In this document: positions 32,866-44,859 of the stretch, one piece after another
Layout: each line of letters starts with the position of its first letter
Numbering within the stretch: position 1 is the first letter of the stretch
NCBI RefSeq assembly: GCF_029867415.1
Contig: NW_026706241.1
Coordinates: 1 to 64,000 of the forward strand
Reading direction: 5' to 3'
Length of the DNA stretch: 64,000 nucleotides
DNA from: Vicia villosa
Lineage: Eukaryota > Streptophyta > Magnoliopsida > Fabales > Fabaceae
Translations under genes and position numbers: made by a program
Notes under the pieces: generated by a model
The model's database searches: none
What the model was told of the DNA's origin: nothing
The model's input: the letters and a program-made list of their open reading frames with translations, nothing else

Positions 32866-35371
32866 ATGCGAGGTAAGGCCTCAGCAGAATTTATTTTTGA
32901 CGCAGAGCCAGAACGATCATTGCGAGCTAGGCTTCGAAAAGCAAAGCAAGAACAACTGGAAGCGTTAGAAGACATTCTGACAGCTTCGGAATCTGATAAC
33001 GAGGAAATTCTCTTTATTCATTCTGAGCATTCAGATTCGGAGGCTGAAACGATGGCAGCTCCCGTAGAAAGGCTATTAGGTGATTATGGTGGAGCAAATG
33101 CACCAGCTGGCCGGATGACAATTGTAAATCAACCGGTCGATGTTGCTCACTTTCAGCTACACCCAGCAACAATTCGACAGCTGGAGAAGAAACCATTTTC
33201 GAGAAGAATAAATGAAGATGCTAATAAGCATTTACAAAGGTTTCTTACTATGACAACATCTCTGAAGATAGAGGGACACTCTGAAGAAGCCAAGAAGTTG
33301 GTTATGTTTCCATTCACGTTAGCGGATGACGCTGAAGAGTGGTTCTACTCATTACCTGCTGGGAGTATTACCACATGGCAACAAATGGAGTCAACCTTTC
33401 TGAATGAGTATTTTCCCGCTGCTGTTTATATCCGTAAGAGGTATGATATTGTTAATTTTAAACAGAAGGAAGGAGAATCACTTGGAGATGCTTATAAGAG
33501 ATTCAAGAGGTTGTTGGTGGCATGCCCAACTCACAACATGGATGTCACTGAACAAATGCAGAATTTTCTGAATGGTCTTAAAATGAAGAGTAAGCAATTG
33601 ATTGACACAGCTGCTGGTGGCTCATCTAACTTTTCAACAGCCACTGGTGTTAAAAAAAATCATAGAAGCTATTGCGGCCAATGAACACTTGGAGTTATAT
33701 GACCGTAGTGTTAGCCAACCTGAAGGATTAGTGGATATGAAATTGTCAATGCAAGTTGTGAAAATAGAAGATCAGGTAGCTGCGGAAGTTGAGCGAAGAT
33801 TGAAAAAGATGACTGTTGAGACTCAAACTGTGGCTCAAGTTCAACCGGCTCAAACGGTCAGTTGTGAGATTTGTAATGGCCCTCATCAAACTGTGTATTG
33901 TTTTGCAACTCCTCAACAAATTGAAGAAATCAAGTTCTTGAAGCAGAACAGTCCTTATTCTAATACCTATAATCCGGGATGGAAGAATCACCCAAACTTC
34001 TCATGGAAAGATCAACAACAAGTTCCTCAGAAGGCAGAATGGGAAGTAGCTATTGAGAGACTAGCCGGACAATGTTCTCAGTTTCAAGAAGAAACAAGAA
34101 ACAACCATAGGAACACAACAGCTTCAATCAAAAATTTGGAAGTTCAAGTGGGTCAGATAGCACAACATCTCACTCTACAGGCACAAGGTACTCTTCCAAG
34201 CTCAACTGTGGCAAATCCGAAAAACCAAGAAAAAATTAATGTTGTTACAACAAGAACTCAGAAAGCGCCAGAGCCTGAAGAAGAAGAGGAAATAGATGAC
34301 AACTTAGTCATAGAGGTAGATCTAGAAGTGAGAGAAAATCCGAAAGAGCCTGAAGTAGTGATATCACCAGTTAAGCCGTTGGAAGAGAAAAATAAGAAAG
34401 AAACTAAACCGGTGGTAAAATTACCATTCCCTTCTAGAGTGGCCAAGAAGGATTCGAAAGAGAAGGATTTTGAGAAGTTTGCTGCAATGTTCAAGAAGTT
34501 AGAGATTAACTTACCTTTCTTTGAAGCACTTGAGAATATGCCTTTGTACAAGAAATTTATGAAAGAGGTAATTTCTAAGAAGAAACAAGTGGGAGATGAG
34601 CTGAAAGTTAGAATCGAAAAGTGTGGTAGAGTCTCGCCAGAAAGGAGGATTCCAACCAAGAAGAAAGACCCTGGAGCAATGGCAATTCCTTGCACTATCA
34701 ATGATAGAACGTTCAAGAAGGTGCTAATTGATTCTGGTTCTAGTGTAAGTTTAATGCCATTGTCTATTTTCAAAAAGCTTGACATTGGAAAGATAAGCGA
34801 GAGTGAGACAAAATTGAAATTTGCTGATCACACCATTAAGCAGTCATATGGTATAGCTGAAGATGTATTAGTAGAGATCGGTAAGTTTATCTTTCCAGTT
34901 GATTTCCACATCATGGACATTCTCGAAGATGAAGAAACTCCTATCCTTCTCGGTCGACCATTTTTGCTTACTAGTCGCTGCAATTTTGATATTGAGAAAG
35001 GAACACTGACGGTAAAGTCATTTGATGAAGAGGTAACATTGAAGGTGTTGGAAGTCAATAAGCATAGTGCAGATGGAAATAATAAACTTTCGGTTGGCAC
35101 AATTAAAACTGAAGGAGAGAGCAAAGGTCCAAAACCTCTCCTAGAAAAAGTCTCAAGCACAGTCTGTGAGGTGACTTTATCGCATGCATCTGTCATAATT
35201 CCTAAGTTCATTCAAAAAGTTAAGAAGAAGAAGAAAGAGGAAAGTCAAGGTGAGGAGATGAAGGTGGGTAATGATTTGAAGAGAAAAGTGGTCCATGCTT
35301 TTCGTCTTCCAGAGTTCGTGGTTGCGGAGGTGACAAGCAACCAGGTTTGGAGGAGGAAGTACCCTCCCTAA
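32866..35371 (+). CDS. Athila-like gag-protease, frameshifted
   Basis: Begins MRGKASAEF at 32866. The capsid domain (Retrotrans_gag) is at ~100-260: KPFSRRINEDANKHLQRF, then FPFTLADDAEEWFYSLP, then FLNEYFPAAVYIRKRYDI. At an eight-A run (about 33652-33659) the frame must change by one base to continue; this is either a mutation or a read error, because the gag homology simply carries on in the new frame. Next come a degenerate knuckle (CEICNGPHQTVYC), an acidic/Pro linker, and a retropepsin-like domain with the catalytic DSGSS motif (LIDSGSSVSLMPLSIF, about 34725) and ILLGRPFL. It ends at 35371 with no RT. Without the frameshift it would be one ~835-residue protein. Confidence 0.85.
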
Positions 35372-37060
35372 TAAAGGATAATGGACCGTCGAGCCATGCG
35401 ACGTTAAATGAAGCGCTTCGTGGGAGGCAACCCACAGGATTTCTTTTTAATAAGTTTTATGTGTTTTTGCATTTTATTATGTAGGTACAAACAGTGTGTC
35501 TCTTGCGAAACGAGAAGCGAGTTGAGAAAACAATTCAATTTGGAGGAATTCAGGGGTCTGACACGGGCACCCGTGTCCTGTGACATGGCCGTGTCACAAA
35601 CCCTGGAGGATTTTATTTTTGAAACTCATTTTTGGAAGGAAGGCAGAGTCCTGACACGGCCACCCATGTCACGTGACACGGCCGTGTCAGGCAGGGGCGC
35701 TGATTTTTGGTGAAATTTCGTTTTCGTTATGGTGGGTCCCCTATCAACCCTCCACATCCGCCTCAGTGAGCACTGTAAGTCTCCTTTATGCTTGCTTATA
35801 CATTGAGGACAATGTTAAGTCCAAGTGTGGGGGAGGTTCTTTCGTTTTAAGTTATTTTATGTTATTTCCGTTTTTGTTATTTCCTTATTTTATGTGTGTT
35901 TTGAGTTTTCTGTGCACCAGGATGAATGTGATTCCAGAGGAAAGTATCATGGGAATTTAGGTGAAAAAGGGAAAAGACGCATCTTAAATTGGCATCCGGG
36001 ACACCTGTGAAAGTTGGCACAACTGGAGAAAAATGCTAGACGCAACTTGATGGTGCCAAGTGAATGAGTTTAGAGCAACCCGAACCGGACATGAAGTTGT
36101 ACAAAATGGAGACCATTTTTGAACCTGTATGCAATGCCAAACCTGTGAGGATATATAAAGCCAAACACTTCAATTCATCATGAGAGAGCATCGGGTATGG
36201 CATAATCACTCTAATTTTGCATTTGTTCTTCATATAGTACACACATCGATCACACACACTGAGGCATTTATTTTTTTTCTCTTTAACCCTGAGCCTTTCA
36301 CACCCAACCTTGTTTTTTATCATCCTTTGTAACCATCTTAAACCATCATCCATGTTTTCTTTTTCGTATTCACAATCCCTTTTGTTTCCTTTATTTTTGG
36401 TGTTAACTATAAGTCCAAGTCCGATAGAAAAAGTTAAGTTTGGGGTAACCAAGTCCGGTTACAACATAATGAGGCAAGTGTGAAAAAGAAAAGAAAAAAA
36501 AAGAACACATGAAAAGAGATGTGTTGTGAAAAAAAAGAGAAAAAAATGATTTCGATACACACTTGCCATCATGTAAAGAAGTTAAGAGTCCGGAAAGCGG
36601 AAAAATCGCTAAACACCCCAAACACGATGTAATGTGCAAAATGATATCGGACTAATTAGTTAATACCGATCCATAAACCATAGTACCCTTTTTCTTTGTT
36701 TATCCTACCTACCCTAAGCCCCGTTACAACCCTTAAGCCCTCTAAACGTGTGTGTTGTTGATATTGTGGAATTATGTTAGAATGTTTACAAAACAAAGAG
36801 TAGATATGTATGCTTTGATGAGCGAGTGAAACACTTAACCCCGAGAGAAGTTGTGAGAGTGTGATTGAGCTTGCAGGTAAAAGAATGAATCAAAATTGAA
36901 GTACAACGGAAAAGTTCGGGGAGGGGGATCGAACACTTTGACACGAAGTAATTATCAAGTGTGGAAGCATCAGTTGTGGAGAATAAGAAAGATTCATAGG
37001 TGCCCGCTTGTTTTTCTCGTCCATCACTTGAGGACAAGTAATGAGCTAAGTTTGGGGTTG
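35372..37060 (+). other. Non-coding 3' region of the Athila-like element
   Basis: Starts with the conserved Athila segment around 35390-35435 that in full elements lies beyond pol, so RT-integrase appears to be cleanly deleted. Two copies of the GACACGG…CCGTGTC phrase recur at 35556-35600 and 35650-35694. A purine tract AAGTGTGGGGGAGG is at 35823-35836, and the one at the LTR (AAGTTTGGGGTTG, 37048-37060) is the likely functional tract. No env-like ORF is intact. Confidence 0.7.
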
Positions 37061-38495
37061 TGATCGGCCACCAATTTCACCTTGTTCCTATGTTCGAATC
37101 AATGGGAAAGCACTTCATTCGGTGGTATTTTAAGTCGTTTTAGTCTAGTTCTTAATTAGTTTTGTTTACCTTTGTATTTGAATTTGGTGTGTTACTTTTT
37201 CTAGTTTTTGTTGTTTTTCCATTGCTTTTGATCTTGTGTTGGTAGTGTTTTAAGTTATGCAGATACAGGGCATGATTCGAGACAAGAAAAAGTGAATTTT
37301 GGTGAGACAGAGCTGTGACACGGCCACCCGTGTCATGGGACACGGCCGTGTCAGACTTGCTGAAGAGAAGAACTTGAAAATATGAAAACCAAGAAGACAG
37401 AGTTGTGACACTGCCACCCGTGTCATGGGACACGGCCGTGTCAGACATGCTGAAGAGAAAAAGTTGAGAAATCTTGGAACCAAGAAGTCAGGGGTCTGAC
37501 ACGGCCACCCGTGTCCCATGACACGGCCGTGTCAGACATGTGCGCAGAAAAATTCTGATTTTTAACTTATGAAATCTGTCACTTAAGTAAGGGTATGATG
37601 GACTTTTCGTATGAGAATATTTGTTGTGAGGTATTTAGTCACTGTTTGGAAAGAAGAAAAGCACTTTTTGACGGTCGGAGAACGTGAAAATAGAGATTGA
37701 GAGCACTAGGGCTTGGAGCAAAGAAATCCTCAAGAGCATCCGCGATTGAAGATCAATTCCGATTCAACCAATTGTAATGTCTTCATCTTTAATCATTGTT
37801 ATCTTGATAATTGCCATGAGTAGCTAAGCTCTTTACTTGTTAGGATTGATGTCCCTGAATCATGTGATGTAATGAATATTATTTACCGTAAATTTTCGGA
37901 TTATCTTTATGAAATTCAGTTTATGATTAAAAGTTCTTATTGCTTCAATATATTGGAAAATATATGTGTTGATTTACGGTTGGGGTTTTGTCGGAAAACT
38001 ACCTCAAGGCATTTTTAATCATAACGCTATAATTAAGAATCACTTAGGAATAAGGGTTTGATGCGTAGCGATCACATTATCCGGATTATGTCTTTTAGAA
38101 TCTTGAGATATAATTATCTTGTTAAGGAATTAAGAGAGGGTTTTTGTCTCAAGAGGTTTTCACTAAGGAATTAGGGAAATCAATGTTCGGTGTCGATAGT
38201 TGAGAATTTCTAAAGTAAATCTGTTAATCGGTAGTTATTTCATTACAGATCAATTCATACATCCATCCTAACTAGTTTCATACTCTTTCATTAGTCAAAA
38301 CATTTAAGCACTTTATTCTATTTAAGCTGTTGTTTCAATTAAATAACCAAATTCAAACACCCCAATGACTTTTTATTCCATTGCACTATTCTTAAACGTA
38401 TAATTCCTACGCAGTCCGCGAGTTCGATACTTGGGAAAATTAATCCACTTATTACTACATCGGTAAAAATAGTACACTTGCTATTTTACCGGTCA
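37061..38495 (+). repeat. 3' LTR of the Athila-like element
   Basis: Same length as the 5' LTR. Differences I noticed: one each near 37720, 38075 and 38250. Confidence 0.93.
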
Positions 38496-41400
38496 TGCAG
38501 CCTCACATCAATGTGCTTAGTTCGCTCATGATAGGCTGAATTCTTCGACAGGTGTATTGCACTTTGACTATCACATTTAACAGTGATACCTCGACCTTGA
38601 AGTTTCAGCTCATTCGCAAAACCTTCAAGCCACAATGCTTCTTTCACAGCTTCAGTTAGGGCAATATACTCCGCTTCAGTGGTTGATAGAGCAACAACCT
38701 TCTGAAGTGTTGCTTTCCAACTAATTGCAGTGCCAAACATAGTGAAAACATATCCAGAAATAGATTTTCTGGAATCCATACAACCTGCATAATCAGAGTC
38801 GACATATCCTTCTATTACTGCTTTACTATCTTCACCCAAGGCTCCATCATAAATTAGGACTCTATTCAGAGACCCATTTATGTACCTTAAAATCCACTTC
38901 AATGCTTGCCAGTGAGCCTTTCCAGGATTCGCCATGTACCTGCTTACAAGACTTACATGCCATGTCGGGTCTAGTACAGACCATAGCATACATCAAAGAA
39001 CCGACTATATTAGCATATGGGATGCTATTCATATAGGCTCTTTCGACATCAGTACTGGGACACTGATCAATACTCAGCTTGAATTGAGGGTTTGTTGGAG
39101 TCACAACTGGCTTCGAATTCGACATACCAAACTTTTCAAGAATCTTCCGTAGATATGCCTCTTGAGATAGGCATAACTTCGACTTCTTTCTATCTCTTCG
39201 AATGTCAATTCCAAGAATCCTGGAAGCAGCTCCCAGATCCTTCATATCGAACTCCTTATTGAGTTCAGCCTTCACCCTCATCACATCTTCGACACTGTTG
39301 CTTGCTATGAGAATATCATCCACATAAAGCAACAAAATAACAAATGAATTACTAGGTCGAAATCTGAAGTAAACGCAGTGGTCGAACTGACTTCTAATGA
39401 AACTTATGCGTGCCATGAACTTGTCGAATCTCCTATTCCATTGTCGAGGAGATTGTTTCAGCCCATACAAAGATCTCTTTAACTTGCACACATAATCTTC
39501 CTTCCCCTTTTCGACATACCCTTCAGGTTGCCTCATCAGGATCGTTTCATCTAGATCACCATACAAGAACGCAGTCTTCACATCCATCTGTTCCAGTTCA
39601 AGATCGAACTGTGCCACCATGGCAAGCAACATTCGAATGGACCTATGCTTCACAACAGGAGAAAACACATCATTGAAGTCGACACCTTCTTTCTGAGTGA
39701 AACCCCTTGCAACTAACCTTGCCTTGTATCTTTTCGACATCACTCCTTCAATTCCTTCCTTCACTTTGAAAATCCATTTACAGCTGACTAACCTTGCCCC
39801 AACAGGTTTCTTGATTAGTTCCCAAGTATGATTATCATGAAGATATTTCATCTCATCATCCATGGCCTTCTGCCATTCAGTCTTATTTCGACTCCTCATA
39901 ACTTCCTTATAGTCTCTAGGTTCTTCGTCTAGAACCTCACTTGCAGAGATTAAGTCATAAGCTATAAGATCTGCATATCCAAGTCTCTGAGGTGGCTTGA
40001 TGACTCTTCTCGACCTATCTCTCGACAATAGGTAGTCATCGTCAGTTTCCTCAACTTTAGCATCTTCTACTTCTTCTTCGACTTCATCTGGGATATGCAA
40101 TTCAGCATCAACATGCTCCACCTCAACAGGAATCTCTACCTGTTCCAGCTCTTCGTCAGATGTTTCTGTACTTCGACCAACATCATCAGTTTTCTTAAAA
40201 GCCATTTCAGCTTCATTGAAAACTACATCTCGACTGGTGATACACCTCCTGTGACCTGGCTCTAGGCACCATAGCCTATAAGCTTTGACTCCTTCAGGGT
40301 ATCCCATGAACATGCATTTCAGAGCTCTAGGTTCGACCTTGTCTTGCCTAATGTGAGCATAGGCTATGCAGCCAAATACTCTCAGTTTGTCGAGATCTGG
40401 TAGATGTCCCGACCAAACTTCTTCAGGTGTCTTCATATCTAACGCTGTCGAAGGACATCTGTTTATCAGATATGTTGCTGTCGAAACAGCCTCAGCCCAG
40501 AACACCTTCTTTAAACTGGCACTAGTCAACATGCATCTGACTCTCTCCAAAATAGTTCGATTAAACCTTTCAGCCAAACCATTTTGCTGTGGAGTACCTG
40601 CAGTAGTTCTATGCCTTGCAATACCATAGGCAGCACAAAAACTGTCGAATGCCTCATTGCAAAATTCAAGGCCATTGTCGGTTCTCAACCTCTTGACCTT
40701 TCTGCCAGTCTGATTTTAAACCAGAGTCTTCCAACTTTTGAAATTCTCAAAAGTTTCATCCTTAGTCTTCTGGATGAATACCCATAATTTTCTGGAATAA
40801 TCATCTACTATGGATAGAAAATACCTTGCTCCTGAATGTGATGGACACCTTGCAGGCCCCCAAAGATCAGCATGGATGTAATCAATGGATCCATGTGTTC
40901 TTTGTTTGCCTTTGTTGAACTTCACTCTGAAAGATTTTCCAAGTACACAGGGTTCACAAAACTTCAGCTTTTCGACTTTGTCTCCACCAAGCAGATTTTG
41001 TTTCCCTAATTCGACCAGACCCCTTTCACTAACATGGCCCAATCTCATGTGCCAGATTTCTGTTTTCGACAAAGGTTTCGTGGATGCAACATTTGTCGAA
41101 CCACCTACAACTTCAGCCTCAAGGGTATACAAGCCTTGTTTCTTCACGCCTCTCAAGACTTCCTTCGAACCCTTCATGACTCTTAGGATACTTTTCTCTC
41201 CTTGGAAAACATATCCTTTCTTGTCGAATTCACCAAGAGAAAGCAGATTTCTCTTCAAATCAGGAACATACCTGACTTCAGTCAACAACCTTATTGACTC
41301 ATCATGGAGCTTGAATCTCACAGATCCAACACCTGCAATCTTACAAGCCTTGTTGTTTCCCAGCAATACTGATCCACCATCTTGATCACATAATTCCTCG

Positions 41401-42304
41401 AACAAGTCTTTTTTGGAGTCATGTGCCAAGTGCAACCTGAATCCATAATCCACTCCTTCTTAGAGTCACTTCTTGAAACCACAAGAACATCAGATGATTC
41501 GAAATCATCTTGAACAATGGCAGCATTGCCATTATCCTTACCTCCATGATATTTCAAGCGTTCAGGGCACACCTTTCTTGTGTGACCCTCCTTCTTACAA
41601 TGGTAGCATCGAATGCCAGATGCTTCGCCATTGTAAGTCTTCGACTGGCTTTTGCCTTTCTTCTTGTCGAACTTACCATCCTTTCGTAAGAGTTTTCCTT
41701 TAACGGCCAAACCTTCACCAACAGTCGAAGGTTTATGCTCCTTTCGTTCGTTCAGGTCCTTTGAATATAGGGCTGATTGAACTTCTTCAAAGGTCAGGGA
41801 CTCCCTTCCATACAAGAGAGTTTCTTTGAAGTGAGCATGTGATCGAGGCAAAGCGCACAATAGTAACAGCGCTTGATCTTCATCATCAATCTTTACATCG
41901 ATATTTTCAAGATCAAGAATCAGCTTGTTGAACATATCCAACTGCTCAGCCAACACTTTGTCTTCAACCATCTTGAATGAATACAAAGCCTGCTTCAGGT
42001 AGAGTCGATTTACCAGCGATTTGGTCATATACAAACTTTCAAGTTTCGCCCATAACCCTGATGCCGTCGTCTCCTTTGATACCTGTCGTAGAACCTTATC
42101 ACCAAGGCTCAACAGAATTGCGCTGTGTGCTTTCTCGATCATAGTTGTCTTCTCCGCTGCCGTTAATGCAGCATTCATGGCTGCCTCTCCCTTCAACGCT
42201 TCCAAACAACCCTGCTGAACCAGTAGGACTTTCATCTTCAAGCGCCACAGACCGAAATCATTCACTCCAGTGAACTTTTCAATCTCATACTTTGTTGAAG
42301 GCAT
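38496..42304 (-). pseudogene. copia gag-pol of the nested element (broken)
   Basis: Starts at the ATG 42304 (MPSTKYEIEKFTG), 26 nt inside the LTR. Order: gag UBN2-like domain, zinc knuckle CYHCKKEGHTRKVC (~41575-41620), protease DSGCTWHMT, pre-integrase (LWHMRLGH-type, here IWHMRLGHVSERG), integrase with YIHADLWGP, RTDNGLEF and NGLAERFNRT, then RT with YVDDILIAS (~39330) and RNase H (YVDSDYAGCMDSRKSISGY). Breaks: one base lost in the A-run at 41409-41414, a TAA near 40706, a frameshift near 38955, and the Athila insertion that removes the RNase H tail to 31128-31280. All catalytic motifs are still legible, so inactivation is recent. Confidence 0.9.
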
Positions 42305-42329
42305 CTTCTCCACGCTCACCGCACCAATT

Positions 42330-42823
42330 TGTTGTAAAAAACGATGCCAAGAACAAAGTATAAAACAAGGAAGAATAAAGGACAAGGAAGAAGAGGAACA
42401 CAAGAATTGGTTATAACTGCTATTCTTTCACTTTCTCTTAGAAAATAAGATTACAAGTTTACAAGAATAACAAATAACCTCTCTCACCCTAAATTAGGAT
42501 TTGCTGCTTAGCAATGATGAGAGACTAGTATGCTATTTATAATAAAACCTAACATACTAACTAATGGGCTTTTTCAGCAAGGCCCATTACACAAGCCAAC
42601 TTAATAAACAAGCTAACTTAACAAATTAGGGTTTAAACACTAAAACCTAATTTAACATGCTAACAACCATAGCATCTTCGACATCTGCATGCTAGACCCA
42701 TCTTCGACTACAGCATGCACACTTCGACACCAGCATGTGAACAATCCTTCGACTTCATGCTTAACTCTGTCGAACCAAGAAGCTACCTTCCGACAATACT
42801 AGAGTTCGATCCAATATCTCACA
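42330..42823 (-). repeat. 5' LTR of the nested copia element
   Basis: 494 bp, partner of 30584-31085. It lacks an 8-bp GTCGAATT segment present in the other copy. Just inside, the minus strand reads TTGGTGCGGTGAGC where copia normally has TTGGTATCAGAGC. Confidence 0.88.
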
Positions 42824-44270
42824 ATTTATTTATTAGAGTGACAAAGACTACATGATTTTTTAATTTTTTTTTTGAAAATTTTATTTCACAAAATTTCCGG
42901 TTATGAGTTTTGTATTTCAAAACAATGAAAATGAAAATGAATATCAGTCACTAATCTAGTATTATTTTTATAAAATTTTTATTATTTTTATAATTTTTTT
43001 GAAAATGAAAATTTTATTAATAACAGTCACTAATCTAATATTATTTTTATTAAAATGCAACCGATAAGGTCAATCTATTGTTGTCGTTGTTCTTATTGTC
43101 CACATCTGGTCAATGTTGAATGATAAAAGAAAATATAGTTATATTTTAGAATAATTTTTCAATGTTACCAGTACAAAAAAATTCTATAATATATTATTTT
43201 TTTCGATTGTCGTTGTTCTTATTGTTTCCACATCTTGTCAATGTTGAATGGTTAACAAAATTGTTATAATATGGATAACTTTTCAATGTTTTTCGTAAAG
43301 AAAATATTCTATAATATATTATATTTATCGATTGTCGTTGTTTTATTGTTTCCACATCTTGTCAATGTTGAATGGTAAAAAAAAATATTGTTATAATATG
43401 GAATAACTTTTCAATGTTGTCAATAAAAAAAATTCTATAATATATATATTTTTTATTGTCGTTGTTCTTGTTGTTTCCACATCTAGTCAATGTTAAATGG
43501 TAAAAGAAAATATTGTTATATTTTGGAATAACTTTTCAATGTTGTCAGTTAAAAAAATATTTTATAATATATTATTTTTTCAGTTGACAACATTGAGAAA
43601 TTTATTTCTAATGATACTGCAATTTCAAACAAGAACTTGAAAATTTTATTTAGAATATATTCCTTTGTTTCATTGTTGCAACAAAAAAATGGTAAATGAT
43701 AAAAATAAAATAAAGTAATACATGTTATTTTTAATTTTTTTTTGATTCACCATTTTTTTTAGGATAGAAGTAATCTATTACTTCAGTATTTTTATAAACC
43801 GAAGAGAAAAATTCCTATGTTATTTAATTTTTTTATTTTAAAAATATAAAACCTTTAACCTCGATTTTTAAACTCAACCGAAGGGTAAAGTAACCGAGTT
43901 TGTTGAGTTTCTTTGTTGTTCATAAATAAATATTTGCCGTCCATTTATATAGGATCAACACTCAAGATTTGTGTCCTTTACATAATCTCTTGTCTTTATA
44001 CATGATAAATTAATTTCCTTATCTAACATTTATTTAATTTTATATATCCAAATCAATTGAATGAGAAGCTATCCAAAATATCCTCCAATATAAAAATGAA
44101 AATAATTCTATTATTTGATCTTCACCAAGGTTCACAAGAATAATGATGAAGTAGTTTCATGATTCTTCTTTAAAATTGTACGTGTAGGTTTTTAACAAAA
44201 ATAATGTAAAATTATTAAAATTAATTTGTATTCTAATTAAAGTTTTATATACACATATATATTTGGGAAA
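42824..44270. other. NCR1 downstream flank with minisatellite
   Basis: Continues the NCR1 flank after the copia insertion. 43835-44255 pairs with 60640-61045 downstream of NCR3 (marker CCTCGATTTTTAAACTCAA). Between them lies the ~125-bp tandem repeat at 43081-43578, not seen near NCR2 or NCR3. No gene. Confidence 0.65.
43081..43578. repeat. ~125-bp tandem repeat, four copies
   Basis: Units start TTGTCGTTGTTCTTATTG at 43081, 43207, 43332 and 43456 (spacing 126, 125 and 124 bp) and contain CAATGTTGAATGGTAAAA and TTCTATAATATATTA. Confidence 0.88.
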
Positions 44271-44284
44271 TAAACCTTCTCAAA

Positions 44285-44770
44285 TGGTCCCTAAAGCACT
44301 ACCCTTTATTTGTTGTACCACACATATTATTGAAATCTGCGTCAACATTACATTTCAGTTGGTTAACTGCAGGAGGAATCCAACTTGTTTTTAAATTATT
44401 AACCACTACCGAATTAAGGTCATCTCTAACTAAGAACCAATCATACCAATTGTGATAAGCTTGTAAATCAATATTCAAAGCATCATCCCGAGTATTTTAC
44501 CAAACCACATTATTTCTACTCCTCCAAAGAGTCTAAAGCAAAACAGCAAAACGACCCGCATCTCTAAGATCCTCCCGACTACAAACATAAAAAATAAGAG
44601 ACTTAGCATCATGAAAAGTATGCAATCAAGGGTCTATAATAGATGACAAACCTGTTACCCGCCAACTTTGAACGATGGCAACGCATCCAAAAAAAATATG
44701 TCACTCATCTTCATCCTCTAAATCACACCAAGGATATACAGACGAGCATTGAACATGCCGTTGTTGTTTG
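44285..44770 (-). pseudogene. LINE-type zf-RVT / RNase H-like fragment
   Basis: Minus frame reads a zinc-binding zf-RVT end (YPWCDLEDEDE, stop, HIFFGCVAIVQSW), then a linker (LWRSRNNVVW), then the RNase H-like RVT_3 start (SWIPPAVNQLKCNVDADF). Five stops in ~160 codons and both ends missing. These are the C-terminal modules of plant non-LTR retrotransposons and their derived genes. No poly-A tail or site duplication visible. Confidence 0.75.
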
Positions 44771-44859
44771 TTCACTTAAATCCATTAATTTACAAATGAA
44801 AGGATTTTTAATCAATAAAGGTAGGCCGTGTAACACCCCTATTTTATTCGCTATTATTT

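Larger units (their letters stand above)
31281..38495 (+). mobile_element. Athila-like gypsy retrotransposon lacking RT and integrase
   Basis: 7215 bp with LTRs 31281-32715 and 37061-38495 (both 1435 bp, TGATCGGCCA to ACCGGTCA) and target-site duplication TGCAG (31276-31280 and 38496-38500). I counted about three substitutions between the LTRs (~0.2%), so the insertion is recent and younger than the copia host. The Asp-tRNA-type primer site and the GCGACGTTAAATGAAGCGCT segment at 35399-35418 are typical of the Athila lineage. Coding is gag plus protease (32866-35371), and no RT, RNase H or integrase follows, so it is non-autonomous. Confidence 0.92.
30584..42823 (-). mobile_element. Ty1/copia retrotransposon in the NCR1 3' flank, itself interrupted
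   Basis: Target-site duplication ATTTA (30579-30583 and 42824-42828). Removing the element rejoins TTATCATTTATTTATTAGAG, which matches the intact NCR3 flank at about 60530-60546. LTRs: 30584-31085 and 42330-42823. It reads gag, protease region, integrase, RT and RNase H from right to left (integrase before RT, copia order). By eye the LTRs differ at four or so bases plus one 8-bp indel in ~494 bp (about 0.8%). An Athila-like element occupies 31281-38495, leaving about 5.0 kb of copia. Coding is broken by a frameshift near 41411, a stop near 40706 and a frameshift near 38955. Confidence 0.92.
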
